DNA of 64,000 nt, from NCBI RefSeq assembly GCF_028858725.1, contig NC_084759.1:95004362-95068361 (forward strand), given 5' to 3'. A program made the translations under genes and the position numbers. The notes under the pieces are model-generated. The model was not told where the DNA came from and did not search any database. It saw nothing but the letters and a program-made list of their open reading frames with translations. Each line of letters opens with the position of its first letter. The stretch's first letter is position 1. Shown piece after piece: positions 41,001-52,600 of the stretch. The stretch comes from Colius striatus. Its lineage: Eukaryota > Chordata > Aves > Coliiformes > Coliidae.

Positions 41001-44000
41001 ATCCTCAGCAAGTGTGTAGTCCTTCTCCTGCCATTTCTACTCACTGTCTGCATTGACCGAGACAGATACAGTCAGTTCCTAGTTAATTTCCTAGGTTCAG
41101 CTAGTTGAAAGCAATCCAGACTTAACTTGCCCACTGTACCCTTGCAGTTCCCACATGCAGTCTACTACATCAAGGAAACATCCTACAGTTTCATGCCAGG
41201 GAGTACAGTTTCTGGGAAAGATGCCACTACTTCTTCTAATCAATTGTTTTAGGATGACACTACTTCACCAGGGCTGAAAGTGCCACTCTTGGGGACATAT
41301 GAAAATAATTCCTTCATTTTTAGGTCAAACATTGCCCTACAGCACGGCACAACCCACATTACAAGAGAAACTGAAGTGAGAAGAGGCCCATTCTGGTATT
41401 GCGATGCACAGAACAGAGCACAGAGCTCCTAGTGTGGTCCCATCTGGAATGTCATTTAATATCCAAGTCAATGAAGTTTCAAATCAAGAGGATTAGCTTA
41501 ATCCAACTAGTCCCCACTCCTTGGGGGTAAAGGAGGAGAGCAACAGTTTAGGTTTCAACCTCGAGTGATACCTCATTCATTTAGAAAGACCCCCAGCCAA
41601 GAGAGGGGATGTAAGGCCTGAGGTTTCTCATGAGAGAAAAAAAAAAAGCAGAAAAATCCAGCATTAGCAGGCCCCAATCCATTTGCTGTGATAGCTATTT
41701 ATCAGGCCATAAAGAACCAATGAACACACTAATTCAATTTTGCCTTAGTAAAGGCTCAGCTGCAAAGGAAACCTGGAGCTTTTTACAGTTTTCTTATTGA
41801 ACAACATGAAAAAAAATCAGATAAGATGGACGCTTCTGAATCCCTTGGGTCTGAGGAGTCGCTTTTAGTACCTGAAGCAGCACTGCTTCCCTTTGGTCCA
41901 CCATTTGGTGTAGGAGTAAACACGGCACACTTTATCTGCACTAGATCTCTCTGCCTACTGAGCCTTAATTAGAAGCTGAGCACATTCAAGAAAATTGAGA
42001 TCGATTATCTCAAACAGCATTCCCAGGAATTAGAACAAACACACACTGGCATCTGTGGAGGGCCAAGGAGAAACAGCAGGAGACAAAATTACCCACCTTG
42101 CCCTGCAGCCCCTGCTCTTTGGTAGGCAAATAATCTTGCAGCAGCAAGGCTCACCTCCCGCTACAAAGTTACAAAAAGCCTTTACCCTGGAATCAGTGAA
42201 AACGTGCCCAGGTGGGAAAGCATCCAAGAAATTGACTCCTTCTGAAAGACAACTCACTTCAGGCAAACTCACCAGGACAAGGAGCTGCCAGAGAATATTT
42301 GTTCACAGACTAAAGGTGTTTCCACTGCAGTACAAATTTGCAGGTCAAACCCAGAATGTCATAAACTGCCTTTTCAGTGCCCGGGTCCATGAAAACAAGA
42401 CCATGTGTGCTCATGAAAATGTTCTAATGCCCACCAAGCAGGACTTTAGATAAGTCATTCTAGTGGGTGGGCCTATAATTAGGCAATTTGTATTTTATTT
42501 TAAACATGTCTGAATTTGGGAGTCAAAACGGAGGCTTCCTTTAGACAGCTGACATGCTTCTTGATTTCATAGGCTGCAAAGGGTGACCAGGAAAATGCCA
42601 GAATTCAAAGAATTTTTCAGTAAAGAATCCAGTTCTAGTAATGATACCTGCCTGCAGTTTTGCAGTTGCTAAGCACTAAAGAGATAATAGCTCGGTAAAT
42701 TGTTCACATATAATCAGCCATCTAATTGTGCGTGCAACTGCCAGGCTGAAATATGCAAATCCACCTGAAAAATGAATGTGTTCATTCTGAAAAGTGAACT
42801 TTGAATGGTCTGTGGTGACTGGCAGTCAGCAAGGTCTAGTTCCAAATGTCCACTATGACCTCGTCATGAAAATAAATAGTACTCAGTTAAGTTCTCAGTC
42901 CACTTCTGACCATTTGACTTTGAGGTGACTTTTCCTAGCTACAGAACTGCCTTCCCTACAATCATCCTTCACATCACTGTGAGACCATGTATAAACTTCA
43001 GGAAGGTTCTTCATCAAGGTAAAGTGCACTGGCTCTGGTCCATCTCCTGGAACAGTTCAGAAAGCCAGTCCCCTCATTTACAGTCATAAAGCAGCTGACA
43101 GTAATTGCTTGTTCTGTCTTGCTTCCAAGCAAATGAGAACAAGAACCTAAGGAACAATAGAGTAGAAATGACACTTGTGAAACAAACATGTTGTAAGTCC
43201 TACATAATCAACTATGACAAATGCATTCATAAATGTATAATTGTTACATGAAGGGACTGGGGGGAAGCTGGAGAGGTACTGTGTTCAGATTCACAAATCA
43301 CCGAAATTAGAGAGGGAAAAGAAACAAGCCACCTGGGGCCAACACAGAATCATCACCAATGGTAATTCATTAATAAAAAGCCCTAAGGAAATAACATATG
43401 GCTAAACAGGAAAATTCAAGAGGCTATTCAGGCTGGACAAGCATGCAGTTGCATGTTTGGAAAACCATTCATAATGAAGGCAATGATAAATGACTGTGAG
43501 CAAAAAAACAAGAGGGAAATCAGAAGAGCCAAAACTGAGCTTGAAAAATAAATAGCTTGAGGTACTAAAACAAATCAACTAGAGGTCCTTTCAGGATTTA
43601 TCTACATTAGTGCTTCAGTTCAGATTAAGAGCATGCTTTGGAAGCAAATCTCTTCATTTAATATGTTGTGTTCATATGTCAGAGCAGACAATATACATTT
43701 TTCTCAGATGAAACTACACCAGAAGACGCACTCCAGGAATGCGCTGAATGTGCTCCAGTTGCTAAGTAGTGGTCACTTTATGGGACCAGGGCAGAGAAAA
43801 TGTAAAATAAAAGCCCCCTAAAACTTGCAAAACTGCCTCATCAGCACCAATCATTCTGCTTTGCAGGCCTTCTCCTACTGGCCATCACCATGTCCTAGCA
43901 TATACACAGTCTCAGTGTCTCTGAATCCTGAAATGAGAATCTGAAATGACATCCAAACAAGGAATCAATCTAGGCACTCGCTAGATTGGTGAGGCTTTAT

Positions 44001-45658
44001 GGAAACAGTCACAGCAGAGACTACACTTCTGAGAAGCTGAAGGATTCCTTTGCACCCACCTTTAGCACTAAAGATGTTGAAGCAACACCTGCCCAAAACC
44101 TGTTCCTAAAACAGTCTCACTAGGCCATGAGTATGTCAGCAATAGTGGAGTGTGCTAGAGCACAGGAATGAGTTTTAAAAGCACTGACTTTCTAGGTTTA
44201 CCTTCATGAGTCGTTGTGAAATCAAGTCAGGTTCTTATAGAAATAAGTAAACTCATTAAAAACTGTCCCTGTGTCAATGGCTTGGAGGACAGCAGTTTGT
44301 ACCTTTTTTTTCAGAAAGCTGAAGAGCTGTTACACACTGCTAGGCCTCACAGGTTAAAACAGTTTATGTCCTCAGAAAATCACTGACACATGGTCCCTTC
44401 TCAGAGATGTGTTTTCTGTCCTACAAAATAATGTGTCATCTGTTTTCTAGAACACAGTGGTAACAGCACTGAAGAACCGTTTAACAAAGCTTCGCAAGCA
44501 CTTTAAAGACTTCCAAGAAAGGCCTTGCAGAAGTCACTAAAGGTGTGGGGTGGATGTGATTGAGTCTCTGCAGTTTGATGAGGCAGTCAGTATTTATCAG
44601 CTGATCTGCTGAAGCTCTCCACGTCATTTTGACAGTGACCTTCACCCAGGTGTCCATGCTGTGCAGATATAAAATGTGATACTGGCTGTGAGATCACATA
44701 ATTTCAGGTAGCAAAAATGATATAAAAATCAAGAAGCAATGACATAAAAATTAAGAGTCCATTTTCTTCATGGACAAAGGTGGCAACGAGACCCTTCCAG
44801 TGCCACGCTAGGTCTGCTGTCTTTAAACACAGGCACTGATGACCTGGAAAGAGAGTCAGGCAGGGAGGCAGCAATATTTCCAAGTTGCCAGACAATAAGA
44901 GGAATGGACAATAGCTGCACGATGCCAAACAAAATTTAATGTCCATAAATAATGCATAGTGCAGGGGAAAACTGTCTTTCATTGTTGCGGAATATTGTCA
45001 GAACTGCATCAGCTCAGCAGAGGGCTGTGTGTGCTACTTCAGATGAGTCCATGGTAACCTGACTCAGGGTTTTCAGTGCAGTTAAAAAACTAAGATATTT
45101 TGGCTGTAGAAAAAAATGGCCTGCAGAACAATGCAGAAAGATTATCATTCCAGCTTCCTACATAAGCAAATGTGCAGGCACAGCTGGGAAAAGGCACTTG
45201 GTCACCTCTTTTCAAAGTCTGCATCGCAGAGGTCACTACTGATCACTGACCTGCTGTGTCCTCTTCCATTTGCCAACTCAGTCAAAAGAAGCTAGTTTAA
45301 ACAGTTTATACAGCAGGGTTTTGCCGCCATGGTAGGCTGACTTAGATTGGAACAGGTTAAGGAGTACTCACACAGGCAATTGTGCCATCAAACATGCGAC
45401 AAAATAACTTCTTTATGAAGTGATGTGTGAAAAATAGCTGAGGACAAGTTTGGAGGAGTGTAAAGGGGTAAAGAACATGACAACATTTAGCTGCAGCAGC
45501 TGAAACAGGATGAATTGACTGTATCGAAAAACTGGAAGGCAATTCCAATGAGGCTATTCAGTTATCTAACACCATTAACTGTAAGTGCATTTAATGCGTT
45601 TTAATGTGATGGTAGATAAAATGTTTTGAGTACCGGTCTAATGAATCAATCTTTCCAG

Positions 45659-46297
45659 GCCTAATGTGGTAAATGTTAAGGCAAGTGGATCCAGAAGAGT
45701 AAACTGAGAGCATGTTCTCATTGAAATCTCTCCTTGGACACTGCAGGGCATTTGTGACTTGTCCCAGCTGTTAGCACCCAAGGGTAAAACGCTTGCAGTT
45801 GCTAGAAACTGCAAAATGCACCCAGGTATGCTGAGGTTACATTGCATAGGCAGGGACAGGTAGTGGCCCTAGCACTCAGAGATTAAGGTAAGCAAATTTT
45901 GTGGACATTCTGGCAGCTTCAAGGCCTTATCTGCTTAAATCAGCAGCTCATTTCCCATGTATACAGAGGGCTTGGACTCCTCCATTTGATTACACTGCAT
46001 GAGGCTCTATCTAATCTAATGCAGGGAGCAATTTGAATTCACCACGCACTGTGACAGGAAAGGGATGAGGAAAGAGTTAAAAGGAGCTAGACATTGGTTG
46101 TCACACGGTACTCTCATTTTTGTGTTCTCAATGCTCACATTTTTTGGCCACAAAAGGACAGAGAAGTTAGAATTGTTTGTTTGGGGGCGGAGGAAACAGG
46201 TGTTATGTTTATCTGTAACCATCGCTCTCACATGGCCTTGGATGTGCTTGTTCTGTTAGCCAGGAACCAGTATGCCCAAACAGTCTTATGCACACAA
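45659..46297 (+). other. Possible further upstream exons of the same candidate gene (weak)
   Basis: Three short open segments could extend the 46-47 kb model: 45659-45698, 45747-45825 and 46264-46297. Their phases fit each other and the exon at 46408. The first gap is only 48 bases, below the usual minimum for a vertebrate intron, and the donor at 46298 (AA/GTAAAC) is weak. Treat this as an alternative to a start at 46334, not as an established part of the gene. Confidence 0.13.
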
Positions 46298-46333
46298 GTA
46301 AACAAAGCTTGAAGTTACTGAAGCGGTGCTTAC

Positions 46334-47373
46334 ATGGTTACTTTAATCCAATACAAGTCTAGACTGCCACTGGCTGGGGCTGCTCAGCTCTTGCCTTTAC
46401 CCCACAGCACATCAGCTCCTGCTTTCTACCCAGCATTTCTGTGCACTAAGAAATCAAGTAGCCAAACACTGATCCACATCAGGGAACCAGTTCACCTGCA
46501 AACAGGTATTTTTTGGTTTTTTACTGTTAGTTTGGTTTTCAGATGGTCAACCTGATACAGCATGCAACTGCAGTTACATAAACACCAGAAACGTTTCAGT
46601 GAGGGGAGAGGTCAGGGGAATGTGGTGGCCTTTCCAGCCTAATCATCTGCTTATCTCTAGGTTCATACTTAGGTTCACTCTCTGTCAGAAGGAACTTGAA
46701 ACTGATCTTGTGTCTCAGATGCTGCATAGATCTTTTTAGCAGTTCTAAGTTCAAATATGAATGAAACTCTGTTCTACAAGTAAGTTTCACAAAAGTAAAA
46801 TCCTGCATGTACAACAATCATTGATGCTATGCAATATTTGTACAGCAGCATGAAGTCATAAAATATGGACAAGAAAAACAAAATTACCCAAGTTCATCTT
46901 ACAACTGTAGTTCCAACAGCGTACATTCATTTCAGAGACGATCAAAACTTGGAACTTCTTTTCCAAGGAGAGTCTGGCATATTGAAATTTGATTTTGATT
47001 CAAGGATAAAACCAAGTACTTCAGAAATTTCTCAAGAAATGGACAATCTGGAGGTAAGCAAGAATCAAGAGCTGGTTAAAATTGGTTAAATTAAATCTGG
47101 TTTCCAGAGAAGATTTTAGGGCTTTAGGTTTTCATTTTAAGACATATTCTATTTTATGCAAGCTCTCTTACTTCATATTTTCCTGTTATTTCATGACTAA
47201 TCAACAGAATTATGCACTGACTAATACCAACATGTCATAACATGACATATCAAATTTAAATATCCTTCAATTTTACAAAAAAGTGTTATTTTTAAAACCA
47301 TCAAGGGCAGTTGCTGCCTAGTACCGATCAAAACATCTCTTTTTTTCTCTTATAGGATAGTTTGATGCTTTGA
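46334..47373 (+). CDS. Candidate small spliced gene, four exons, about 115 aa, unknown function
   Basis: I do not recognise a family. Exons proposed: 46334-46505, 46740-46779, 46936-47053 and 47356-47373. Seen directly: donors G/GTATTT, AA/GTAAGT and GAG/GTAAGC; acceptors ending TTTTTAG, TTCATTTCAG and TTTTTTCTCTTATAG; phases 1, 2 and 0 that all join; TGA at 47371-47373; AATAAA at 47443-47448. The product runs from MVTLIQYKS through LIHIREPVHLQT, MNETLFYK, DDQNLELLFQGES and QEMDNLE to DSLML. Exon 2 could also start at 46743 (a NAG-NAG acceptor). Exon 1 could instead begin at 46408, after an excellent acceptor (TTGCCTTTACCCCACAG), if more exons lie upstream. The hydrophobic N-terminus could be a signal-like segment, but this is weak. 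The gene would run toward MRPS6. A chance join is possible, because short GT-AG chains arise in noncoding DNA. Confidence 0.33.
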
Positions 47374-47442
47374 CACAGGAAAGAAAAGAAGATGAAATAT
47401 TTCAGTCAGCCCTGAGCAGAAGTTACTCTAAATTACGTTTAG

Positions 47443-47448
47443 AATAAA
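47443..47448 (+). terminator. Candidate polyadenylation signal of the 46-47 kb gene
   Basis: AATAAA lies 69 bases after the proposed TGA stop. Such hexamers are common in AT-rich DNA, so the spacing supports the model only modestly. Confidence 0.35.
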
Positions 47449-48158
47449 ATATAAAATAACATTTAAGTGATAGAGTGTTTGAACCGCGTGTCATACTGTA
47501 TGTACTACAGCAATGCCAACAACACATACCATGTCTAGAAATAGTTTAAAGCAATGAAAAATATCAAATCAAACAGAATTTTAAAAAGGGAAATAAAAAG
47601 AACACTAACATTATATAAAATTAGGTTATTTCCTAAAACAAAATGTGCAGCAGGAGCAAGAGAATAGGAATCATTCTGCTGCAAATTTTTAACCCAGATC
47701 TGGCTCCATCTTACTGATGAAAGCATTTTTCTTTGAAGCTGATATGATCACTCCTGTGAGAATAGCAAAAACAAAAACAAAAAAAACCACCACCAAAATG
47801 GCTCAAAGAGAAGGAAATTAGTTTTAAAAAAATTTTAAAATTATACCAAATTCTTCTGTTTTTTTAAACTTTTCTCTGTTGCTACTAATTAAAAATCAGT
47901 TCTCATCTGTAAGTTTTCTCCAATAACCTGCAAGTGAACAGAAACATACTGGGATAACACTCAAGTAAGTCTACTCAGCACATTTAAAATGCCAAGACGA
48001 TAAATTCAACACACAGCCTCTTTGTGACTTTTTCCATTTGTGAGGAAGTGTACTTAGGCAACATTTTTAGCTCCTTCCATTTAACAAAAGGGAAAAGTCC
48101 AAAATGCCATATGTCAGCGACCCATCAAACCATAAAGCAGAGATAAAACTGGAATTTC

Positions 48159-48212
48159 ATAGAATCATAGAATTGTTTTGATTGGAAAAGGCCTTTAAGA
48201 TCATGAAGTCTG
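48159..48212 (-). mobile_element. CR1 LINE 3'-end stub
   Basis: About 54 bases, CATAGAATCATAGAATTGTT then GGCCTTTAAGATCATGAAG, are the complement of a CR1 3' end. The stub abuts the plus-strand CR1 starting near 48213, so two CR1s meet at their truncated 5' ends. Confidence 0.82.
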
Positions 48213-49248
48213 GATGAGGGGATCAAATGCATCCTCAGTAAATTCACAGATGACACCAGGCTGGGTGGGTGCATGGGTACATAGGTACATTTCCTGCTTG
48301 AGGACAGGAAAGCTCTGCAAAGGGACCTGGATAGGCTGGATAGATGGGCTGAGGCCAGTATCATGAGGTTCAACAAGGTCAAGTGCCAGGTCCTGTACTT
48401 GAGCCACAACAACCCCATGCAACACTACAGCAGTGGGGCAGAGTAGTTTGAGTATTGTCTTATAGAAAAGGGTCTGGGGGTGTTGGTCAACAGCTGACTG
48501 AAAATAAGCCAGCAGTGTGCCCAGGTGGCCAAGAAGGCCAATGGTATCCTGGCCTGTATCAGAAACAGTGTGGCCAGCAGGACCAAGGAGGTGATTGTTC
48601 CCTTGTACTCAGCTCTGGCAAGGCCACACCTTGAATGCTGTGTCCAGTTCTGGGCTTCTCACTACAAGAAGGACACTGAGGTTCTGGAGTGTGTCCAGAG
48701 ATGAGCAACAAAACTTGTGAAGAGTTCCTGTGTGAACTACTCCAGGTGGTCTTGCTCTGGCAGGGGGTTTGTACTGGATGATCTTTCTAGGTCCCTTACA
48801 ACCCTTAAGATTCTGTGATTCTGTGTGAAGGGTCTAGAGAACAGGTCTTATGAGGAGCTACTGAGGGAGCTGGGGATGTCTAGCTTAGAGAAGAGGAGGC
48901 TGAGAGGAGACACCATCACTCACTACAACTACATGAAGGGGAGTTGTAGTTAGGTGGGGGTCGATCTCTTCTCTCCAGTAATGAACACAAGGAAATGGAT
49001 TTAAGTTGCACTGGCGGGGGGGGGGGTTAGATTGGACATTAGGAAGAACTTTTTCACTGAGAGGGTTATTAAGCATTGGAATGGGCTGCCCAGGGAAGTG
49101 GTGGAGCCACCATCCCTGGACATGTGTAAAAGACATATGGATGAACTACTGAGGGACATCGTTTAGTTTAGTGGTGGGCTTGGCAGTGTGAGGTGAGTGG
49201 TTGTACTCCATGATCTTAAAGGTCTTTTCCAACTTTATGATTCTATGA
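48213..49248 (+). mobile_element. CR1 LINE fragment, split by a nested CR1 insertion
   Basis: Plus-strand CR1 ORF2 begins in the reverse transcriptase with DEGIK and SKFTDDTRLGG (FTDD where most copies have FADD) and continues to about 48722. It resumes at 48831 with [18 protein letters not shown] and [15 protein letters not shown] coding, then ends in a 3' tail (TTATGATTCTATGAG) near 49248. Removing the inner piece keeps the reading frame. An 11-base G run sits at 49016-49026. Stops and frameshifts make the copy inactive. Confidence 0.9.
48723..48823 (+). mobile_element. Nested CR1 3'-end insertion with target-site duplication
   Basis: About 101 bases of CR1 3' end (TGGTCTTGCTCTGGCAGG, GATGATCTTTCTAGGTCCC, TTCTGTGATTCTG) interrupt the outer copy. 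TGTGAAG occurs at 48716-48722 and again at 48824-48830, a probable 7-base target-site duplication. The last bases of the CR1 tail (TGTG) overlap the second copy, so the exact length is uncertain. Confidence 0.88.
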
Positions 49249-49254
49249 GTTAAT

Positions 49255-49655
49255 TCTAAGTTCAGTCACTAATCTCATATTGCCAAGCCCACCACTAAAC
49301 TGTGTCCCTCAGCACCTTGTCTACACAGCTTTTAAATATCTCCAGGGATGGTGACTCCACTACCTCCCTGGGCAGCAATTCCTGTGCCTAACAACTTTCT
49401 TAGTGAAAATGTTCTTCCTAATATCCAATCTAAACTTCCTTTGGTACAATTTGAGGCTGTTTCCTCTTATCCTATCACTTGTTACATGGAAGAAGAGACT
49501 GACCTCCACCTCACTACCACCTCCTTTCAGGTAGTTTCAGCCCTCTTCTCTCCAGGCTAAACATTCTCAGCTCCTTCAGCCACTACTCATCAGACTTGTT
49601 CTCTAGACCCTCTACCAACTTCATTACCTGTCTCAGGACACACTCCAGCACGTCA
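49255..49655 (-). mobile_element. CR1 LINE fragment, inverted relative to its neighbour, 3' end missing
   Basis: The complement of this stretch parallels the 3' half of the copy at 48213-49248. Matching blocks are GGTCTAGAGAACA, GATTTAAAAG-type sequence and TTTAGTGGTGGGCTTGGCA. Its own 3' tail is absent: it begins inside the element next to the 3' end of the plus-strand copy. The left border is approximate. Confidence 0.88.
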
Positions 49656-52600
49656 ATGTGCAGCTGTGAAGCACAGAAAAGAGGCAAAACACCTATTAGC
49701 TACAGTTGCGCAGCAGTGTGTTCCTCCTGGAAGGTAAGTCAGGCAGCTCCTCAGAGCCAAGAGTGGTCCCATGCCCAATAAATGGGCTGAAGCGCTGACA
49801 TTTTTCAGACAATGCTCAAGCATTTCTGTTGCTTGAACTGCTAGGCAGGTTTTATTTAATTAGATTAAAAAAACCCAAAAAGTCCAGGTTTCTGTGCCCT
49901 TGACATGCCATTTGCAATGTGCATAGTGGCATGTGGTGGTCAGCACATCCCCAAAAACACTAGGACCCATGTGCTCCTCCCAGGATTTTCCTCCTAACTG
50001 GCATTTTCCTCTTAATTACTTTAAAGAAAATAAAAGGTTAATTTAGATTAAGGGTCTAAATAGGTTCCTGAAGTCCCCACTATCAGGAGGCCATCAGACA
50101 GGGATTGCTCACATGATGGCTGCCCCTCCCAGAACAATCCAAAAACTGCCGAATGCGCAAGGCCCTCTCCTGCTGCTGGTTGCTGAGCCCTGCAACAAAG
50201 TGGATATGAAGGATTTTGGGCATGGCTACTGCCATCTTTTGCTCTTATATGAAGGATGAATATTCCACACTTATTGCTGGGAATGGCATAGATGCTGTTA
50301 GAAAGTCAGAGTTGGTTGGGTGCTCGGTTTCTCTCCTTCCCCAACTCACAGAGAGCCTGGGATGTAAGGAAGCTCACATACATAAATGGAATACATTCTT
50401 CTAATGAAGAGTGGAGAAGAGAGAACTGCTTCATCACTAGAAGCAGCTCCCCATGGTGTTTGAGATTGGATGTTGAGAATCTTCTCCAGACAGACTCTGC
50501 AGGGGGCTGAGGTTGGAGACAGTGTCTGGCAGTGACACAAAACCCAAATCTTCTCAGAGGAAGTAAGCATTTGAAGCTGGAGGATGAATGATCTGTATCT
50601 TAATATCATCCCTGATTCAACAGGAAACTATTTCATTAAAACATGGTGGTGAGATGGAGGAAGACTTGTACATGTCATAGTATCTCCCTACAAACTTTAC
50701 CCTGAGCACAGCTGTCAATGAGGAGAAACAAGGGGTACATTTCTCACAGCCTGAGAATGACAGAGCATTATATGAATATATATACCGTCATCTTTTAAAA
50801 TAAGCAGTTAATTTCATTTTTGTGAGGCTATAAAGCTCACATGGGTTACAATGACACATGCTTAGATGCAGCTTTTCATCACTAAGTGTTTTTCAAAGAG
50901 TTTTACAAACTCAGCTGTTTCTGCAAAGCTGTATAAGCACACATGCACACTAGCACATTTCTGCCTGTTCCTGAGGTGCAGCTGCCCAGTAGAGGAAATA
51001 AACCCTTTTTTTTTTTAAAGCAGCAGTGAAAAGCAGAAGATAACAAACAGCAAACACTTGAGCCTCTTCATTGCCCTTGCTGGGACATAGCAGCTCTTGA
51101 GTATTCATCTGCAGAGTATCTACATGCACCTTTTATCTAAGCATCCATGGCCATACTGGAACTGCACTGACCCAGATTTCATGCAGAGACCTACAGGCTG
51201 CTCAGTTTCTGGCCTTATAAGATATGTAGGTAGGAGTTCCAATGAAAGCCAAGCACCTGCATGCCTGTGAGGCTCTAAATACCAGATATCCTGGGATGCA
51301 GAGCTCACAGACTCAGGGTGAGACAAACTCCCAGCAGTAAAAGCTAACAGGCAGAGTGATCCATAGTTAACGCTGCTCATCTTGCTGTGAGCACTCTCCA
51401 GTCTTACAACCTTCTCATCCATCCTGCTGCCAGTCCCTTCCCAGCCAATTTTCCACACATGTATGGAAGCTGAGTGACTTCTTGTAGTGAGTGACAACCC
51501 AGAGAGTGGTCCTCTGGTCCATCGTCAGCAGACTGGGACAATATCTTCTGCAGCTGGCTGCAGAGAGTAGAGCAGTGCAGAAACGGAGTCTCGCGGTACA
51601 ATGACCTTTCAAAATGCAGCTTTAGGCATACAGATAGTGTACAGGCAGTAAGTAAAAAAGGCAGAAAACACCCAGGTTGTTGCGGGAAGGCATCAGAAGG
51701 CTATCAGAACCTGACTTTTGCATTTTGGTGCCCAGATTCTGTCAGTTTCTTACTGCCAAGTAAACAGTGGGAAACTGTTTTACGGTGAAACTAAAGCCCT
51801 AGTATCTGTTCCCAGTCAAGTAAGCAAGCCTAAGCTTTCAGAAAGGGGCCAGGAGTCCTGTATAAGGAAAGAGTCTTCCATATAAGGGAAAGGGATCTGA
51901 GGCAGGAGAGTTTCTCCTAGGTTTAGATATCAGATTACTAGATACAAAACCAAGACTGTAGCTTTTAGGACCATTTAGGTACTTGCCATCAGACCTTGCT
52001 CTGTATTCTTACTTTCTTTGGTCCAACCTGTAGCAGACAAAATCTAGGCCACATCAGTTCAAATACACAGCAGTCATTCCTGAAGGCTGATGAAGTTCTT
52101 TGCCAGCAAACTGGAAGTGTTGGACCACACAAAGGTCAACTTAGTCAGGCAGATCTCTCAGCTCTAGTAGTCAATCTTCATCTCTGGTCATGCTGACTTT
52201 GTCCACACCTTTGAGGTGGCTAGCCTGGAGTCCAGACTTGAGCTTGAAGATGTAAGGGGTGTGAGCTGGTAGCATCAAAAGTGCCCACAGGAGCAGAGCC
52301 TGAATGTAAGCTAATCCCTCCCTACACCTGCCCTTTACTGACTAGAGAGAAATCCGCTGCACTCCAGATCGTGACCAAAGCAAGCTAACACACAGGGAGT
52401 GTAAACAGAGAATTCAGGCTCAAGTGTGAACACATGGCCTAAAGTAACTAGACACTACAAGTAGATTTTCTGTGTTTTGACCTTTTAGTCTCAAATTATG
52501 GATAGTTTAGGAAGTTAAATATAAGTTAAATATGATTCCATGATCCTATGAAAGGCCATAATATTGTATGATTTCTTCCCAAAATCCATTTGTTTCCTCA

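Larger units (their letters stand above)
39606..46333. other. Intergenic stretch, nothing firm recognised
   Basis: No known repeat was seen. Exon-like pieces at 45.66-46.30 kb are described separately. An open frame at 40503-40823 has splice-like borders but no recognisable content. Confidence 0.55.

Noticed and set aside
42055..42453. Plus-strand 132-codon frame
   Set aside because: No domain or conserved motif recognised, and the length is expected by chance.
46596..46650. Minus-strand peptide RPPHSPDLSPH, reminiscent of mariner/Tc1 transposase
   Set aside because: No other transposase motif surrounds it and no terminal inverted repeats were seen; a short chance match.
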